Origin: a virus
Length of the DNA stretch: 52,427 nucleotides
Reading direction: 5' to 3' (one strand)
IMG/VR virus record: IMGVR_UViG_3300043452_000009
Coordinates: 1-52,427 of that record
The notes beneath the pieces are model-generated. The model ran no database searches. It saw only the letters and a list, made by a program, of their open reading frames with translations, and had not been told where the DNA came from. Position numbers and translations under genes: made by a program. Numbering within the stretch: position 1 is the stretch's first letter; each line of letters opens with the position of its first letter. Shown here one piece after another: positions 6,091 to 13,957 of this stretch.

Positions 6091-6573
6091 ATGGCGTATC
6101 AAAAATTACAACAAGGAAGAGCGATAAATGTTATACCAAGCGATGACATAAATATCCCAAGCCCATCAGCAGTTGCTGCTGTAGGCGTTAATGAATCTGC
6201 TGATGATAAAATCATAGATTCAACAAAAGATTTCACTAAATCTGTAAAAGTAAACGACACAATTTATAATTTAACAACAAACGAAATTTCTTACGTAACT
6301 GAAATTGTAGCTGCTGACGAATTAAAGGTCGCTAACTCTTCTTTATTTACAATTGGTGATGAGTATAAAATTTTCAGTACGGTTGACGTAAGAACAGAGC
6401 CGTGCGTTTTATATGTTGGTACATCTGGAGCAGCAAAGACGTTAAAGGTTTTAACAGCCGACAAAGACATTGTTACTTTAGTAGCTCCAGCAGCAGGCTT
6501 TGTAATACCATTGCAGGTATTAAGAGTGTTCGATACTGGAACAGATGTTACGAATATAGTAGCTCTTTGGTAG
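6091..6573 (+). CDS. Putative virion structural (spike-like) protein
   Basis: 160 residues, beta-rich, without signal peptide. It begins MAYQKLQQGRAINVIPSDDINIPSP, has a middle KIIDSTKDFTKSVKVNDTIYN, then PCVLYVGTSGAAKTLKVLTADKD and the ending VIPLQVLRVFDTGTDVTNIVALW. This start-to-finish pattern (PSD near the start, LYVGTGG in the middle, a P-QVLxVxxTGT-xxxIxALW ending) matches a small structural protein family common in marine phages. The position among fibre genes supports a spike or capsid decoration role. The role is inferred. Confidence 0.6.
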   Translation: MAYQKLQQGRAINVIPSDDINIPSPSAVAAVGVNESADDKIIDSTKDFTKSVKVNDTIYNLTTNEISYVTEIVAADELKVANSSLFTIGDEYKIFSTVDVRTEPCVLYVGTSGAAKTLKVLTADKDIVTLVAPAAGFVIPLQVLRVFDTGTDVTNIVALW

Positions 6574-6580
6574 TATAATT

Positions 6581-7015
6581 ATGAAGTCGTATTTGAACTA
6601 TATAGCAACAGGGTTATTATTATTTTTTGCTCCTATACACGGGCTTCTTATTGCTGTGGCTTTCGGTATTATACTGGATACATTTACAGGGATATTTAAA
6701 AGCGTAAAAATAAACGGATGGAAGTCAATTAGATCTAGAAAGTTATCACATATAATATCGAAAATGTTGTTGTATCAAATAACAATAATACTTCTTTACG
6801 TTATTGATAAATTTTTACTTAACGAGTTCGTTACTCAGCACTTTACTATTCAATTTATGTTTACAAAACTTGTAGCTATTGTATTAATTTTCATAGAACT
6901 AGTTAGTATTAAGGAGAATATAGAAGAGGCTTTGAAAATAGATATATGGAGCATGCTTAAGAAGGCTTTAAATAGAGCTAAGGAGGTTAGATCTGATATA
7001 GAAGATATAAAATGA
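6581..7015 (+). CDS. Holin (phage_holin_4 type)
   Basis: 144 residues with several hydrophobic segments (about 6-27, 60-80 and 92-112) and a charged C-terminus. The loop ILDTFTGIFKS-NGWKSIRSRKLSH after the first hydrophobic pair is the D-xxTG-xxK ... SRK signature of the phage_holin_4 / toxin-secretion holin family. It would accumulate in the inner membrane and open it for lysis. The endolysin gene follows with a 4-base ATGA overlap and the spanin-like genes come next, so this is a complete lysis cassette. Confidence 0.8.
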   Translation: MKSYLNYIATGLLLFFAPIHGLLIAVAFGIILDTFTGIFKSVKINGWKSIRSRKLSHIISKMLLYQITIILLYVIDKFLLNEFVTQHFTIQFMFTKLVAIVLIFIELVSIKENIEEALKIDIWSMLKKALNRAKEVRSDIEDIK

Positions 7016-7476
7016 CAACAAGGCAGATAATATCTAAGTACGGGAAGCCAAATGTAACAGGAGAAGGATACTTAGTTACAATACTACTGCCTTATCCAAT
7101 GCGTTTAGCTTGGGATACAGAGACAGTTGTTACAAAAATGAGATGTCATAAGCTAGTTTCTGGTAGGTTCTTAGCTGTATTTAACGAAATACACAGGGAG
7201 TACGGTTACGAAAAAATAAAAGAGTTAGGCATAGATCTTTTTGGAGGGTGTTTTAACTTCAGAAAAATGAGAGGAGGAGACGATTGGTCGACTCATTCAT
7301 GGGGAATTTCATTAGATCTTGATCCGGCAAGAAACCAGTTAAAAGAGACAAGCAAAACCGCAAGATTTGCAAGGCCAGAGTATAAAAAAATGATTGACAT
7401 ATTTTATAAACACGGTTTTATATCTTTAGGTAGAGAAAAAGGATATGATTATATGCACTTTGAAATAAAAGAATAG
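7012..7476 (+). CDS. Endolysin, M15-family peptidase
   Basis: 154 residues. The motif STHSWGISLDLDP puts H95 and D102 in the HxxxxxxD zinc-binding arrangement of M15 (VanY/L-alanyl-D-glutamate) peptidases, and YMHFE at 147-151 provides the second zinc histidine. The enzyme would cut peptide cross-links of peptidoglycan. No signal peptide, so release depends on the holin encoded just upstream (4-base overlap). The length is normal for single-domain M15 endolysins. Confidence 0.88.
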   Translation: MTTRQIISKYGKPNVTGEGYLVTILLPYPMRLAWDTETVVTKMRCHKLVSGRFLAVFNEIHREYGYEKIKELGIDLFGGCFNFRKMRGGDDWSTHSWGISLDLDPARNQLKETSKTARFARPEYKKMIDIFYKHGFISLGREKGYDYMHFEIKE

Positions 7477-7478
7477 AC

Positions 7479-7823
7479 ATGCAAATTAACATATTAAACA
7501 CTAAGAAGTACTTGCCATACATAGCTATAGCGGTACTTTTTATTTTACTGATATCAAGAACAAGTTCTTTAGAAGTAAAAAACGAGAAGCTTTTAAACGA
7601 AGCTAAATCAAACGATTTAAAGGCTCAATACTACATTAGTAAATACAACGCTCTAAAAAGCAAGGATAGTGTCTTAGAGACGAAGTATGATAGCCTAGAT
7701 AGTATTAAATCAATCATTAAAATAAAATACAATGAAAAAATTAAGATTATTGACAAGTATACTGTTTCTGATATGCAGCGTTACTTCGATGAACGCACAA
7801 AAGAAGGTGGTAATACTAGATAG
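7479..7823 (+). CDS. Inner-membrane spanin-like protein (Rz-like)
   Basis: 114 residues: short cytoplasmic N-terminus, one membrane helix (about 13-27, YIAIAVLFILLIS), then a long charged, coiled-coil periplasmic part ending in DMQRYFDERTKEG. This is the i-spanin topology. It directly follows holin and endolysin, and its 3' end overlaps the start of the next gene by 92 bases in another frame, like classic Rz/Rz1 arrangements. Assignment is by topology and position. Confidence 0.65.
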   Translation: MQINILNTKKYLPYIAIAVLFILLISRTSSLEVKNEKLLNEAKSNDLKAQYYISKYNALKSKDSVLETKYDSLDSIKSIIKIKYNEKIKIIDKYTVSDMQRYFDERTKEGGNTR

Positions 7824-8118
7824 CTTACAGTCTAGCAAAATCATAACAGAATTAATTCAGAAGGACTTCTTAAAGCTTGAGGTTAAAACGCTTGTAAAAA
7901 TGGATAGCTTGTCAAGGCAAAGGATTGTAATTCTTAAAAAGTCTAATGAAGAACTATTAAGCGCTTATAACCAGAAAAACTTACAGGTAAACAATCTAAA
8001 TTCGATTATAGAAAATAACGTAAAAACAATAGCGAAGGAAAAGTCAAAAAATAAATTTTTAAAAGTTGTATCTTTGTTGTCTTTAGGAATAACGGGAATT
8101 TTACTAATAACAAGATAG
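7732..8118 (+). CDS. Exported protein, candidate spanin partner
   Basis: 128 residues. The N-terminus is a signal peptide (MKKLRLLTSILFLICSVTSM, then NAQ, typical of Bacteroidota). A long helical, Lys-rich section (about 27-105) follows, and a C-terminal hydrophobic helix (VVSLLSLGITGILLI). The cysteine in FLICS is not in a proper lipobox, so I would not call it a lipoprotein. It starts inside the i-spanin-like gene in a different frame and could work as outer-membrane or unimolecular spanin. Alternative: a tail-associated coiled-coil protein. Confidence 0.65.
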   Translation: MKKLRLLTSILFLICSVTSMNAQKKVVILDSLQSSKIITELIQKDFLKLEVKTLVKMDSLSRQRIVILKKSNEELLSAYNQKNLQVNNLNSIIENNVKTIAKEKSKNKFLKVVSLLSLGITGILLITR

Positions 8119-8925
8119 ATGACAAAAATAAGTCAATACGCTGTAGACACTGTCGTAACTGGTTCTGACAAATGGATAGGATCTGATTCTCAGTTCTACA
8201 ACGCTACAAAAAACTTTACGCCTGACAAACTTGCTAAGTACTTTAACGATAATCAGGTTATTGATACCGGGTTAAATGTAAGGTTTCAGTATGTTGTTCT
8301 TGATGTTGGTGAAGAAAGACCTTTTGGTTCTATTACTTTTGAACCTCAACAAGGAAATCAAGTTCCTTTTTCTAGTATAACTACATTTATACTAAGTAAT
8401 AAAAACACAGCAGGAGCACTTGTACCTAATTTCATAGAATTTTTTGAGCAGTCAAAGATTGTTATTTCTAAGACTAGGGATATAAACACATTCGGTTTTT
8501 ATAAGGTAATATCAGTAGATGAGTATATACCTGATACAGAATTTTTTGTAGTAACACTTGAGTTTATTCAGGGTAACGGAGGTTTAACAAAGTCTACTGA
8601 CTACGTGTTTTCATTTGTAGTTGACAGCATAACAGACGGGTCTGAAATAATAGGAGCTACAGTAACCACTGGAGATAAGTATATTATAGATTTAATAAAA
8701 GAAAACGAAGATGTTATACCTATTGAGTTTGCTCAGTCTTACAGGCACATACAATCAACAAACAGTAACGCATGGGTGATCACTCATAACTTAGGATTTA
8801 GACCTTCTGTAACAATAATAGACCTTGATGGAGATGTTGTTAATGGAGATATAGTGTATAATACAAGCAATCAATTAACATTAATATTTGCTCAACCCAT
8901 AAAAGGAGAAGCTTACTTAAACTAA
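8119..8925 (+). CDS. Tail fibre protein
   Basis: 268 residues. The N-terminal ~50 residues (MTKISQYAVDT, SDKWIGSDSQ, ATKNFTPDKLAKYF) match the N-terminal module of the 3330 protein and look like a virion attachment module. The C-terminus (WVITHNLGFRPSVTIIDLDGD, then ITLIFAQPIKGEAYLN-like ending) is the THNLG-xxPSV domain common at phage fibre tips. The middle is beta-rich. It begins one base after the spanin-partner stop. Confidence 0.75.
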   Translation: MTKISQYAVDTVVTGSDKWIGSDSQFYNATKNFTPDKLAKYFNDNQVIDTGLNVRFQYVVLDVGEERPFGSITFEPQQGNQVPFSSITTFILSNKNTAGALVPNFIEFFEQSKIVISKTRDINTFGFYKVISVDEYIPDTEFFVVTLEFIQGNGGLTKSTDYVFSFVVDSITDGSEIIGATVTTGDKYIIDLIKENEDVIPIEFAQSYRHIQSTNSNAWVITHNLGFRPSVTIIDLDGDVVNGDIVYNTSNQLTLIFAQPIKGEAYLN

Positions 8926-8931
8926 TATAAA

Positions 8932-9909
8932 ATGGCACAAAAGTTTTTAACAGACATTAATATGTCCAACGGGACAAGCATTATAAATCTTGTTGTAGAT
9001 CCAAGGAGTTCAGCTCCATCAACACCAACAGAAGGTCAGGTATACTATAACCTTGTTGATAATATACTTTATTACTACAACGGAACGTCTTGGGAAACAT
9101 TCGGAGACGTAACAGCTGTACTAACACCAAGCGGATCTGCATTATCAGGCGGCGCTTCAGGTGGTGCCGTAACGCTTCAGGTTGTTGTGGACAACTCTAC
9201 AATTGAGATCTCTACTAACTCTATAAGAATTAAAGACTTAGGGGTTACATTTGCTAAGCTAGCTACTGCCGCTTGGACCGACTCAATCACAGGTAACTCT
9301 TCAGTAAAATTAACAACAGAGAACGCTGTTAAGACTTACGTAGATGCTACTGTTGCAGGTTTAGGAAACCTTGAAGGAGGTTTTGCTGCCGGATCAGCTA
9401 CTGAGTTCCCTACAGCTGCTGGAGGTACTAAGAAAGGTGATTACTGGTACGTTACAAGTAACGGTACTGTAAACGGAGCTATATTAAAGGTTGGTGATGT
9501 TTTAATTGCTTCTATTAATAATCCAGACGTAAACACAACAACTGATTGGATAATACTTCAAACTAATGTTGATCAAGCTACAGAGACTGTTGCAGGTATT
9601 GCAGAGTTAGCTACTCAAGCAGAAACAAACGCAGGTACTAACGACACAACTATCGTTACGCCTTTAAAATTAAAAACATTCTTCGATACAGCTGTTGGGG
9701 GTTATGCTGCCAATGTCGGTAATGGGAGTTCGTTATCATTTGCTGTAACGCATAACTTAAATACGCTAGACGTTATTGTTCAAGTTGTAGAGACGTCTAC
9801 AGGAGACACAGTCTATACGGATGTTGCTAGAACAAGTGCGAACGTAGTTACCGTTACTTTTGCTGCGGCTCCAACAACAAATCAATATAGAATTATAATT
9901 AAAAAATAA
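8932..9909 (+). CDS. Tail fibre protein with Phage_fiber repeat
   Basis: 325 residues. It starts MAQKFLTDINMSNGTSIINL, then PTEGQVYYNLVDNILYYYNG, a pattern shared by many Bacteroidota phage fibres. A repeat ATETVAGIAELATQAETNAG followed by TIVTPLKLKTFF (about 222-252) is the Phage_fiber_2 type motif of T4- and lambda-like tail fibres. The C-terminus again carries a THNLNTLDVIVQVVE domain like that of the neighbouring 8119 fibre. It would form a trimeric receptor-binding fibre. Confidence 0.82.
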   Translation: MAQKFLTDINMSNGTSIINLVVDPRSSAPSTPTEGQVYYNLVDNILYYYNGTSWETFGDVTAVLTPSGSALSGGASGGAVTLQVVVDNSTIEISTNSIRIKDLGVTFAKLATAAWTDSITGNSSVKLTTENAVKTYVDATVAGLGNLEGGFAAGSATEFPTAAGGTKKGDYWYVTSNGTVNGAILKVGDVLIASINNPDVNTTTDWIILQTNVDQATETVAGIAELATQAETNAGTNDTTIVTPLKLKTFFDTAVGGYAANVGNGSSLSFAVTHNLNTLDVIVQVVETSTGDTVYTDVARTSANVVTVTFAAAPTTNQYRIIIKK

Positions 9910-9912
9910 TAT

Positions 9913-11550
9913 ATGTCTGTAAAGTTTTTAAGCGACATAGAAGTAAAAGCGGGCCTGAAGGATTCTTCAGGTGCTCTTGGTGCTTCTGGGCAAATACTAT
10001 CTTCAACTAGTGGCAATGTTAGCTGGGTGACGCCCACATTAAATACGGTTGCTAGAGACGTTCAGAATGAAGTTAAGGCAGGTGTAGCTATAAACAAAGG
10101 GCAGGCTGTATATGTAACAGGAGCTGACGGAACAAATATAATTGTAGGATTGGCATCTAACACATCTGAACCTACCTCATCAAAAACTTTAGGTTTACTT
10201 AATGCAACAGTCGCTATCAATGGTAAGGCTGACGTTGTACAGATAGGTAGATTATCTGGGCTTAATACAATTGGAGCTGTAGTAGGCGATCCAGTATGGT
10301 TAGGTACAAATGGTAATCTTATTTATGGATTAACCAACAAGCCTTATGCTCCAGCGCATTTAGTTTTCATTGGTGTAGTTACTAGAGTTAATGCTAGTAA
10401 TGGTGAGATATTTATAACAGTACAAAACGGATTTGAACTTAATGAAATCCACGATGTTGACTTAAAAACAACAGTGCCTATAAATGGAGATATATTAGGG
10501 TATAATGGTACATTATGGGTTAACAAAACAATTGCGGGTTGGTTAGGATTCACACCTGCTAATGCGAGTGGTACAACAAATTATGTTTCTAAATTTACTG
10601 GGGCAAACTCATTAGGAGACAGTCAAATATTTGATAATGGAACAAATGTAGGTATTGGAATCGCATTACCAGGCGCTAAACTTAATGTAAACGGTGTTGT
10701 GAAAATAGAAGGTAATAACTCGTTATATATGGGAGGTGGCAGCAGCGTCGTTCCAACTTGGGGAATAACTCCTAACGGTAATAACTTAGAAATTTCTGGT
10801 GTAGCTACGAACACAACTGGTAACGTTAATTTTTTAAACTTGGGTAATGTAGGAATTGGCACTACAACACCGGGTGTTAAATTTGTAAATTCAGGAGGAG
10901 GGTTTAGCTCCGGCCCAACTTTAGGATCAGGAGTAGTTGGTTCACAGGCTCTTTTATCTAATAATGGACTTTATGGCTTATATTCAGGTGTTTCCTCTAA
11001 TGGAGACGTTTGGCATCAAGTTCAAAGAAATGATGCTAATTCGGCTGTTTATAATTTAGCATTACAACCAAGTGGTGGTGGTGTTTATATAGGAACTAAT
11101 GCACCAATTTACGGAACAAGTGCAAAATTGCAAATTCTTTTTGACGGATTAAGTGCATTTGGTATAAATTTCAGATCAACAGCGGTTGCTTCTATTCCGA
11201 TTCATTTTACATCAAGTACCGGTATACAGACTGGATATATTTTTCAAGATGCCACAGGTGTGTTTTTAGTAAGCGTTTCAGATTATAGGTTAAAAGAAGA
11301 CTTAAAATCTTTTAATGGTTTGGATTTAATTTCTAAAATAAACGTTTATGACTATAAATGGAAAGATCAAGATAAACGGTCTTTTGGAGTTATGGCTCAC
11401 GAATTACAAAAAGTAGTGCCTCAAGCTGCGTTTGGCGAAAAAGATGGTGAAAGAATGCAGGGAGTTGATTATTCAACATTAGTACCAATACTAATACAAG
11501 CAGTACAAGAATTAAAAGCAGAAATAGAAACATTAAAAAATAAAATATGA
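9913..11550 (+). CDS. Tail fibre/spike with S74 autochaperone domain
   Basis: 545 residues. The N-terminus (MSVKFLSDIEVKAGLKDSSG) is like that of the preceding fibre and is followed by a beta-rich shaft with Gly/Asn-rich VGIG repeats (IGIALPGAKLNVNG, VGIGTTTPGVKF). The last ~90 residues are the peptidase S74 intramolecular chaperone: SDYRLKED with S456 and D457, then GVMAHELQKVVP, GVDYSTLVPIL and a final helix QAVQELKAEIETLKN. The chaperone trimerises the fibre and cuts itself off before S456. Overlaps the next gene by 4 bases. Confidence 0.9.
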   Translation: MSVKFLSDIEVKAGLKDSSGALGASGQILSSTSGNVSWVTPTLNTVARDVQNEVKAGVAINKGQAVYVTGADGTNIIVGLASNTSEPTSSKTLGLLNATVAINGKADVVQIGRLSGLNTIGAVVGDPVWLGTNGNLIYGLTNKPYAPAHLVFIGVVTRVNASNGEIFITVQNGFELNEIHDVDLKTTVPINGDILGYNGTLWVNKTIAGWLGFTPANASGTTNYVSKFTGANSLGDSQIFDNGTNVGIGIALPGAKLNVNGVVKIEGNNSLYMGGGSSVVPTWGITPNGNNLEISGVATNTTGNVNFLNLGNVGIGTTTPGVKFVNSGGGFSSGPTLGSGVVGSQALLSNNGLYGLYSGVSSNGDVWHQVQRNDANSAVYNLALQPSGGGVYIGTNAPIYGTSAKLQILFDGLSAFGINFRSTAVASIPIHFTSSTGIQTGYIFQDATGVFLVSVSDYRLKEDLKSFNGLDLISKINVYDYKWKDQDKRSFGVMAHELQKVVPQAAFGEKDGERMQGVDYSTLVPILIQAVQELKAEIETLKNKI

Positions 11551-11879
11551 CAATTTTTAAATGGGTATTTGGACCAATGGAATGTTACGTTGATAAAGAT
11601 GGACTAGCAGATGTAGTGTATACTGTAAATTGGAGATACAATGCTACGAGAGAAAATGAAGGTAAAGAATACTTTGCTGAAGTGTATGGTGCAACAGGAG
11701 TAGGTTTTCCTGACCGTGCAACATTTGTTCCTTATGATCAAATCACAGAGGAAATGACAATTGGCTGGATGGAAGCTGCTTTAGATGTTCCTGCAATGCA
11801 GAAAAATTTAGACGCTCAAATTGATTTAGAAGTAAATCCAGTTACAGTAATGCTACCTCCGCCTTTCAATAATAAATAA
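11547..11879 (+). CDS. Fibre-associated protein (DUF7936-like)
   Basis: 110 residues, acidic. It contains VVYTVNWRYNAT, FVPYDQITEEMTIGWMEAALD and a final QIDLEVNPVTVMLPPPF. The W-x-YxA start, the F-PYxQ-TEE-xxxGW-xxALD box and the Q-Ixx-NP ending are shared with a small protein family found after fibre genes in many marine phages. It overlaps the S74 fibre gene by 4 bases, so it may assist fibre assembly or attachment. Function not established. Confidence 0.6.
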   Translation: MTIFKWVFGPMECYVDKDGLADVVYTVNWRYNATRENEGKEYFAEVYGATGVGFPDRATFVPYDQITEEMTIGWMEAALDVPAMQKNLDAQIDLEVNPVTVMLPPPFNNK

Positions 11880-11886
11880 AAAATCG

Positions 11887-11894
11887 TATATTTG
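11887..11894 (+). promoter_or_regulatory. Bacteroidota-type -7 promoter motif
   Basis: TATATTTG followed by TAAAAAATTTAATAAA and the ATG at 11911. It lies just after the fibre block, so it likely restarts transcription for the head and packaging genes. No clear TTG at the -33 distance. Confidence 0.65.
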
Positions 11895-11910
11895 TAAAAA
11901 ATTTAATAAA

Positions 11911-12165
11911 ATGGAAAACAAAATTTCAGAATCGCAGTTACAGAAACTTCAAGAGTTTAATCAATTCATGATTAACGCATCATCAGTTTTAGGAGATCTT
12001 CAGCTTCAGTACGAATCTAAGAAGGCTCAAATAATTAACGACATCGGACAGAACCAACAAACATTTAACGAATTTAAAAAGGAGTTAGAGGATGAGTTTG
12101 GTAATGTTGAAATCAATCTTCAAACCGGAGAGATTACAGAACCGAAAACAGATGGTGGACATTAG
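11911..12165 (+). CDS. Small coiled-coil phage protein
   Basis: 84 residues, almost entirely helical (KISESQLQKLQEFNQFMIN, then an ELEDEFGNVEINLQTGEI ending). Short coiled-coil proteins with an E-x-YG-xV-xINLxTGE C-terminal box are common in marine phages, function unknown. It follows a -7 promoter with a short A-rich leader. The next gene starts 14 bases before its stop. Confidence 0.6.
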   Translation: MENKISESQLQKLQEFNQFMINASSVLGDLQLQYESKKAQIINDIGQNQQTFNEFKKELEDEFGNVEINLQTGEITEPKTDGGH

Positions 12166-12379
12166 AAAAATATCAGTAGGGGCTGACTATAAGAACAATG
12201 CAATGCATTACCTTATAGGTCAGCCTGTGCTTGACAAGACGTATAACATATGTCACATCAGGCTTGAGCAAGACGACTCTGTTAGTATATACATTGAGAA
12301 AAGCAATGAGCAATACTTATGGAAGAGCTTCAATTCAAACATGCCGATATCAATCGAGTACAACATAAACTTTGAATGA
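12152..12379 (+). CDS. Conserved hypothetical phage protein
   Basis: 75 residues from MVDIRKISVGADYKNNAMHY; contains GQPVLDKTYNICHIRLEQDD and ends NSNMPISIEYNINFE. I recall similar short proteins from Bacteroidota phages without known function. The ATG at 12152 is preferred over an ATG at 12092 because the shorter overlap (14 bases) with the previous gene is more usual and the added residues show no conserved pattern. It overlaps the next start by 4 bases. Confidence 0.55.
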   Translation: MVDIRKISVGADYKNNAMHYLIGQPVLDKTYNICHIRLEQDDSVSIYIEKSNEQYLWKSFNSNMPISIEYNINFE

Positions 12380-12939
12380 GATCACCATTTTCATTTATTG
12401 TAAAACCTTTAAAAGGAAGGCGATACGATAACATCAAATCCATAGGTGACATAAACTTCATAACAAGCACATCTCAAGAGGACCACATGGCTTCTAATAG
12501 ATTTGCTGAGGTTATTTCCACACCATTAGGATACGATGGAGAGATAAAACCAGGGTATATATTACTTGTTCATCATAACGTGTTCAAGTACTACTACGAC
12601 ATGAGGGGTAGGCAGCAAAGCAGCCACAACCACTTTAAGGACGATATGTTCTTTGTGGAGGACGATCAGTTCTTCATGTTCTTCAACGACAAAGACTGGA
12701 AGTGCTACTCGAAGTACTGCTTCATAGAGCCGGTAGAGCTGAAGGATTACTACTTAGCAAAACCAGGGACAGAGGAACCTTTGTTAGGCAAGATAAGATA
12801 TATAAACGACGAGTTGTTAGATTTAGGATTAAAGGTAGGGGATGAGGTTGCTTTTGAACCAGATAGCGAGTACCCTTTCTATATAAACGACGAGAAGATG
12901 TACAGGATGTTTACTAGCAACATTAAAATTAAGTTATGA
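12376..12939 (+). CDS. GroES-like double-barrel protein, candidate second co-chaperonin
   Basis: 187 residues. The C-terminal ~50 residues (LLGKIRYINDELLDLGLKVG, then DEVAFEPDSEYPFYINDEKMYRM, NIKIKL) read like the last strands of Cpn10: G-xV-kvGDeVxF ... xxIdgexxxxMxxxdIxxxL. The N-terminal half has the same order: FIVKPLKGRR, a long polar loop GDINFITSTSQEDHMASN in the mobile-loop position, then RFAEVISTPLG and IKPGYILLVHHNVF. It could be a tandem Cpn10 fold, like phage co-chaperonins that widen the folding cage for capsid proteins. It sits directly upstream of packaging genes and shows more C-ending codons (TTC, TAC, GAC) than its neighbours. The homology is read by eye. Confidence 0.65.
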   Translation: MRSPFSFIVKPLKGRRYDNIKSIGDINFITSTSQEDHMASNRFAEVISTPLGYDGEIKPGYILLVHHNVFKYYYDMRGRQQSSHNHFKDDMFFVEDDQFFMFFNDKDWKCYSKYCFIEPVELKDYYLAKPGTEEPLLGKIRYINDELLDLGLKVGDEVAFEPDSEYPFYINDEKMYRMFTSNIKIKL

Positions 12940-13676
12940 CGACAAATGAAGAAAATAACTGTATTGTTTATAGACATGTTAGGTTAGATAAAAACGAAGT
13001 GTTTTATATAGGAATTGCAAAACAAAAAAATAGACCTTATGAATCAGGCAAGAGAAGATCTGTTTTTTGGAATAAAATAGTTAAAAAAAGCGAATACGAA
13101 GTAGAAATAATATTTGATAATTTATCTTGGGAAAAAGCTAAAGAAAAGGAAAAGGAATTTATAAAATTATACGGAAGAAAAAATTTAAATAATGGCACTT
13201 TAGTTAATATGACAGATGGAGGTGATGGAAGCTTGAATCCTTGTTTGTCTACAAGGCTAAAGATAGCAGAAAATTCTAGAAAAAAAGTATGGACTAAAGA
13301 ATCAAGAGAAAAATTATCTAAATCTAAATCAGGAGTAAATCATCATATGTATGGTATTAAAGGAGATAAAAACCCTGCGTACGGTAAAAAACACTCTCAA
13401 GAATCTAAAGAAAAAATGTCTAAAGCTAGATTAGGTTTTGTAACAGATAGAGAAGTTGTAAATAGGATAGCAGATAAATTAAGAGGTAGAAAAAGAGATC
13501 CTCATATAGGAATAGCCGTAGCTGAATTTCATTCAAAAATAGTTTTAGATACTCAAAACGGAATATATTATAAAAACGCAAAAGAAGCAGCTGAGTTTTT
13601 AAATATAAAATATAGCACTTTAAAATGTTGGCTAAACGGAAGTAGAAAAAATACTAGTAATTTAATTTATGTATAA
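12936..13676 (+). CDS. GIY-YIG homing endonuclease
   Basis: 246 residues. The N-terminus IVYRHVRLDKNEVFYIGIAK is a GIY-YIG nuclease motif (Y and YIG), followed by a conserved Arg (NRPYESGKRR) and the glutamate region EFIKLYGRKNLNNGTLVNMTDGG. Repeats of the NUMOD3 DNA-binding type occur at about 120-190 (REKLSKSKSG, NPAYGKKHSQESKEKMSKAR). The C-terminus is a NUMOD1/IENR1-like module (YYKNAKEAAEFLNIKYST, LKCWLNGSRK). It overlaps its neighbours by 4 bases (ATGA) and by TAATG, yet is much more AT- and Lys-rich than the gene before it, as expected for a recently acquired mobile nuclease. It likely cuts phage genomes lacking the insertion. Confidence 0.88.
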   Translation: MTTNEENNCIVYRHVRLDKNEVFYIGIAKQKNRPYESGKRRSVFWNKIVKKSEYEVEIIFDNLSWEKAKEKEKEFIKLYGRKNLNNGTLVNMTDGGDGSLNPCLSTRLKIAENSRKKVWTKESREKLSKSKSGVNHHMYGIKGDKNPAYGKKHSQESKEKMSKARLGFVTDREVVNRIADKLRGRKRDPHIGIAVAEFHSKIVLDTQNGIYYKNAKEAAEFLNIKYSTLKCWLNGSRKNTSNLIYV

Positions 13677-13957
13677 TGGATAAATCTAAAGAATTAAAGT
13701 ATAAAATAATAGATGCTGGATATAAAGCCGTTGAAGAACTTATAAAAATAGCAGAAGATACAATAATAAGAGGAGAGGACAATGATCTTTCATCTGATAA
13801 ATTAAAAAATGCTGCCTCAACAAAAAGATTAGCAGTGGAAGATGCTTTCACAATACTGTCCAGAATAGAGCAGGAAAAAGAATTGTTAACTGGCGACCAC
13901 AAACCAAGTTCAAAGAATGAAGAAAAAGGCGGATTTGCAGAACGAAGATCAAAGTAA
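13676..13957 (+). CDS. terS: Putative small terminase subunit
   Basis: 93 residues, helical, with KYKIIDAGYKAVEELIKIAED and RLAVEDAFTILSRIEQEKELL. The last motif (DAF-xIL-xRI-xxE) is typical of small proteins encoded immediately before the large terminase in Bacteroidota podophages and T4-like phages. It overlaps the large terminase gene by 41 bases. It would recognise phage DNA and load the motor. The assignment rests on position, size and the DAF motif. Confidence 0.65.
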   Translation: MDKSKELKYKIIDAGYKAVEELIKIAEDTIIRGEDNDLSSDKLKNAASTKRLAVEDAFTILSRIEQEKELLTGDHKPSSKNEEKGGFAERRSK

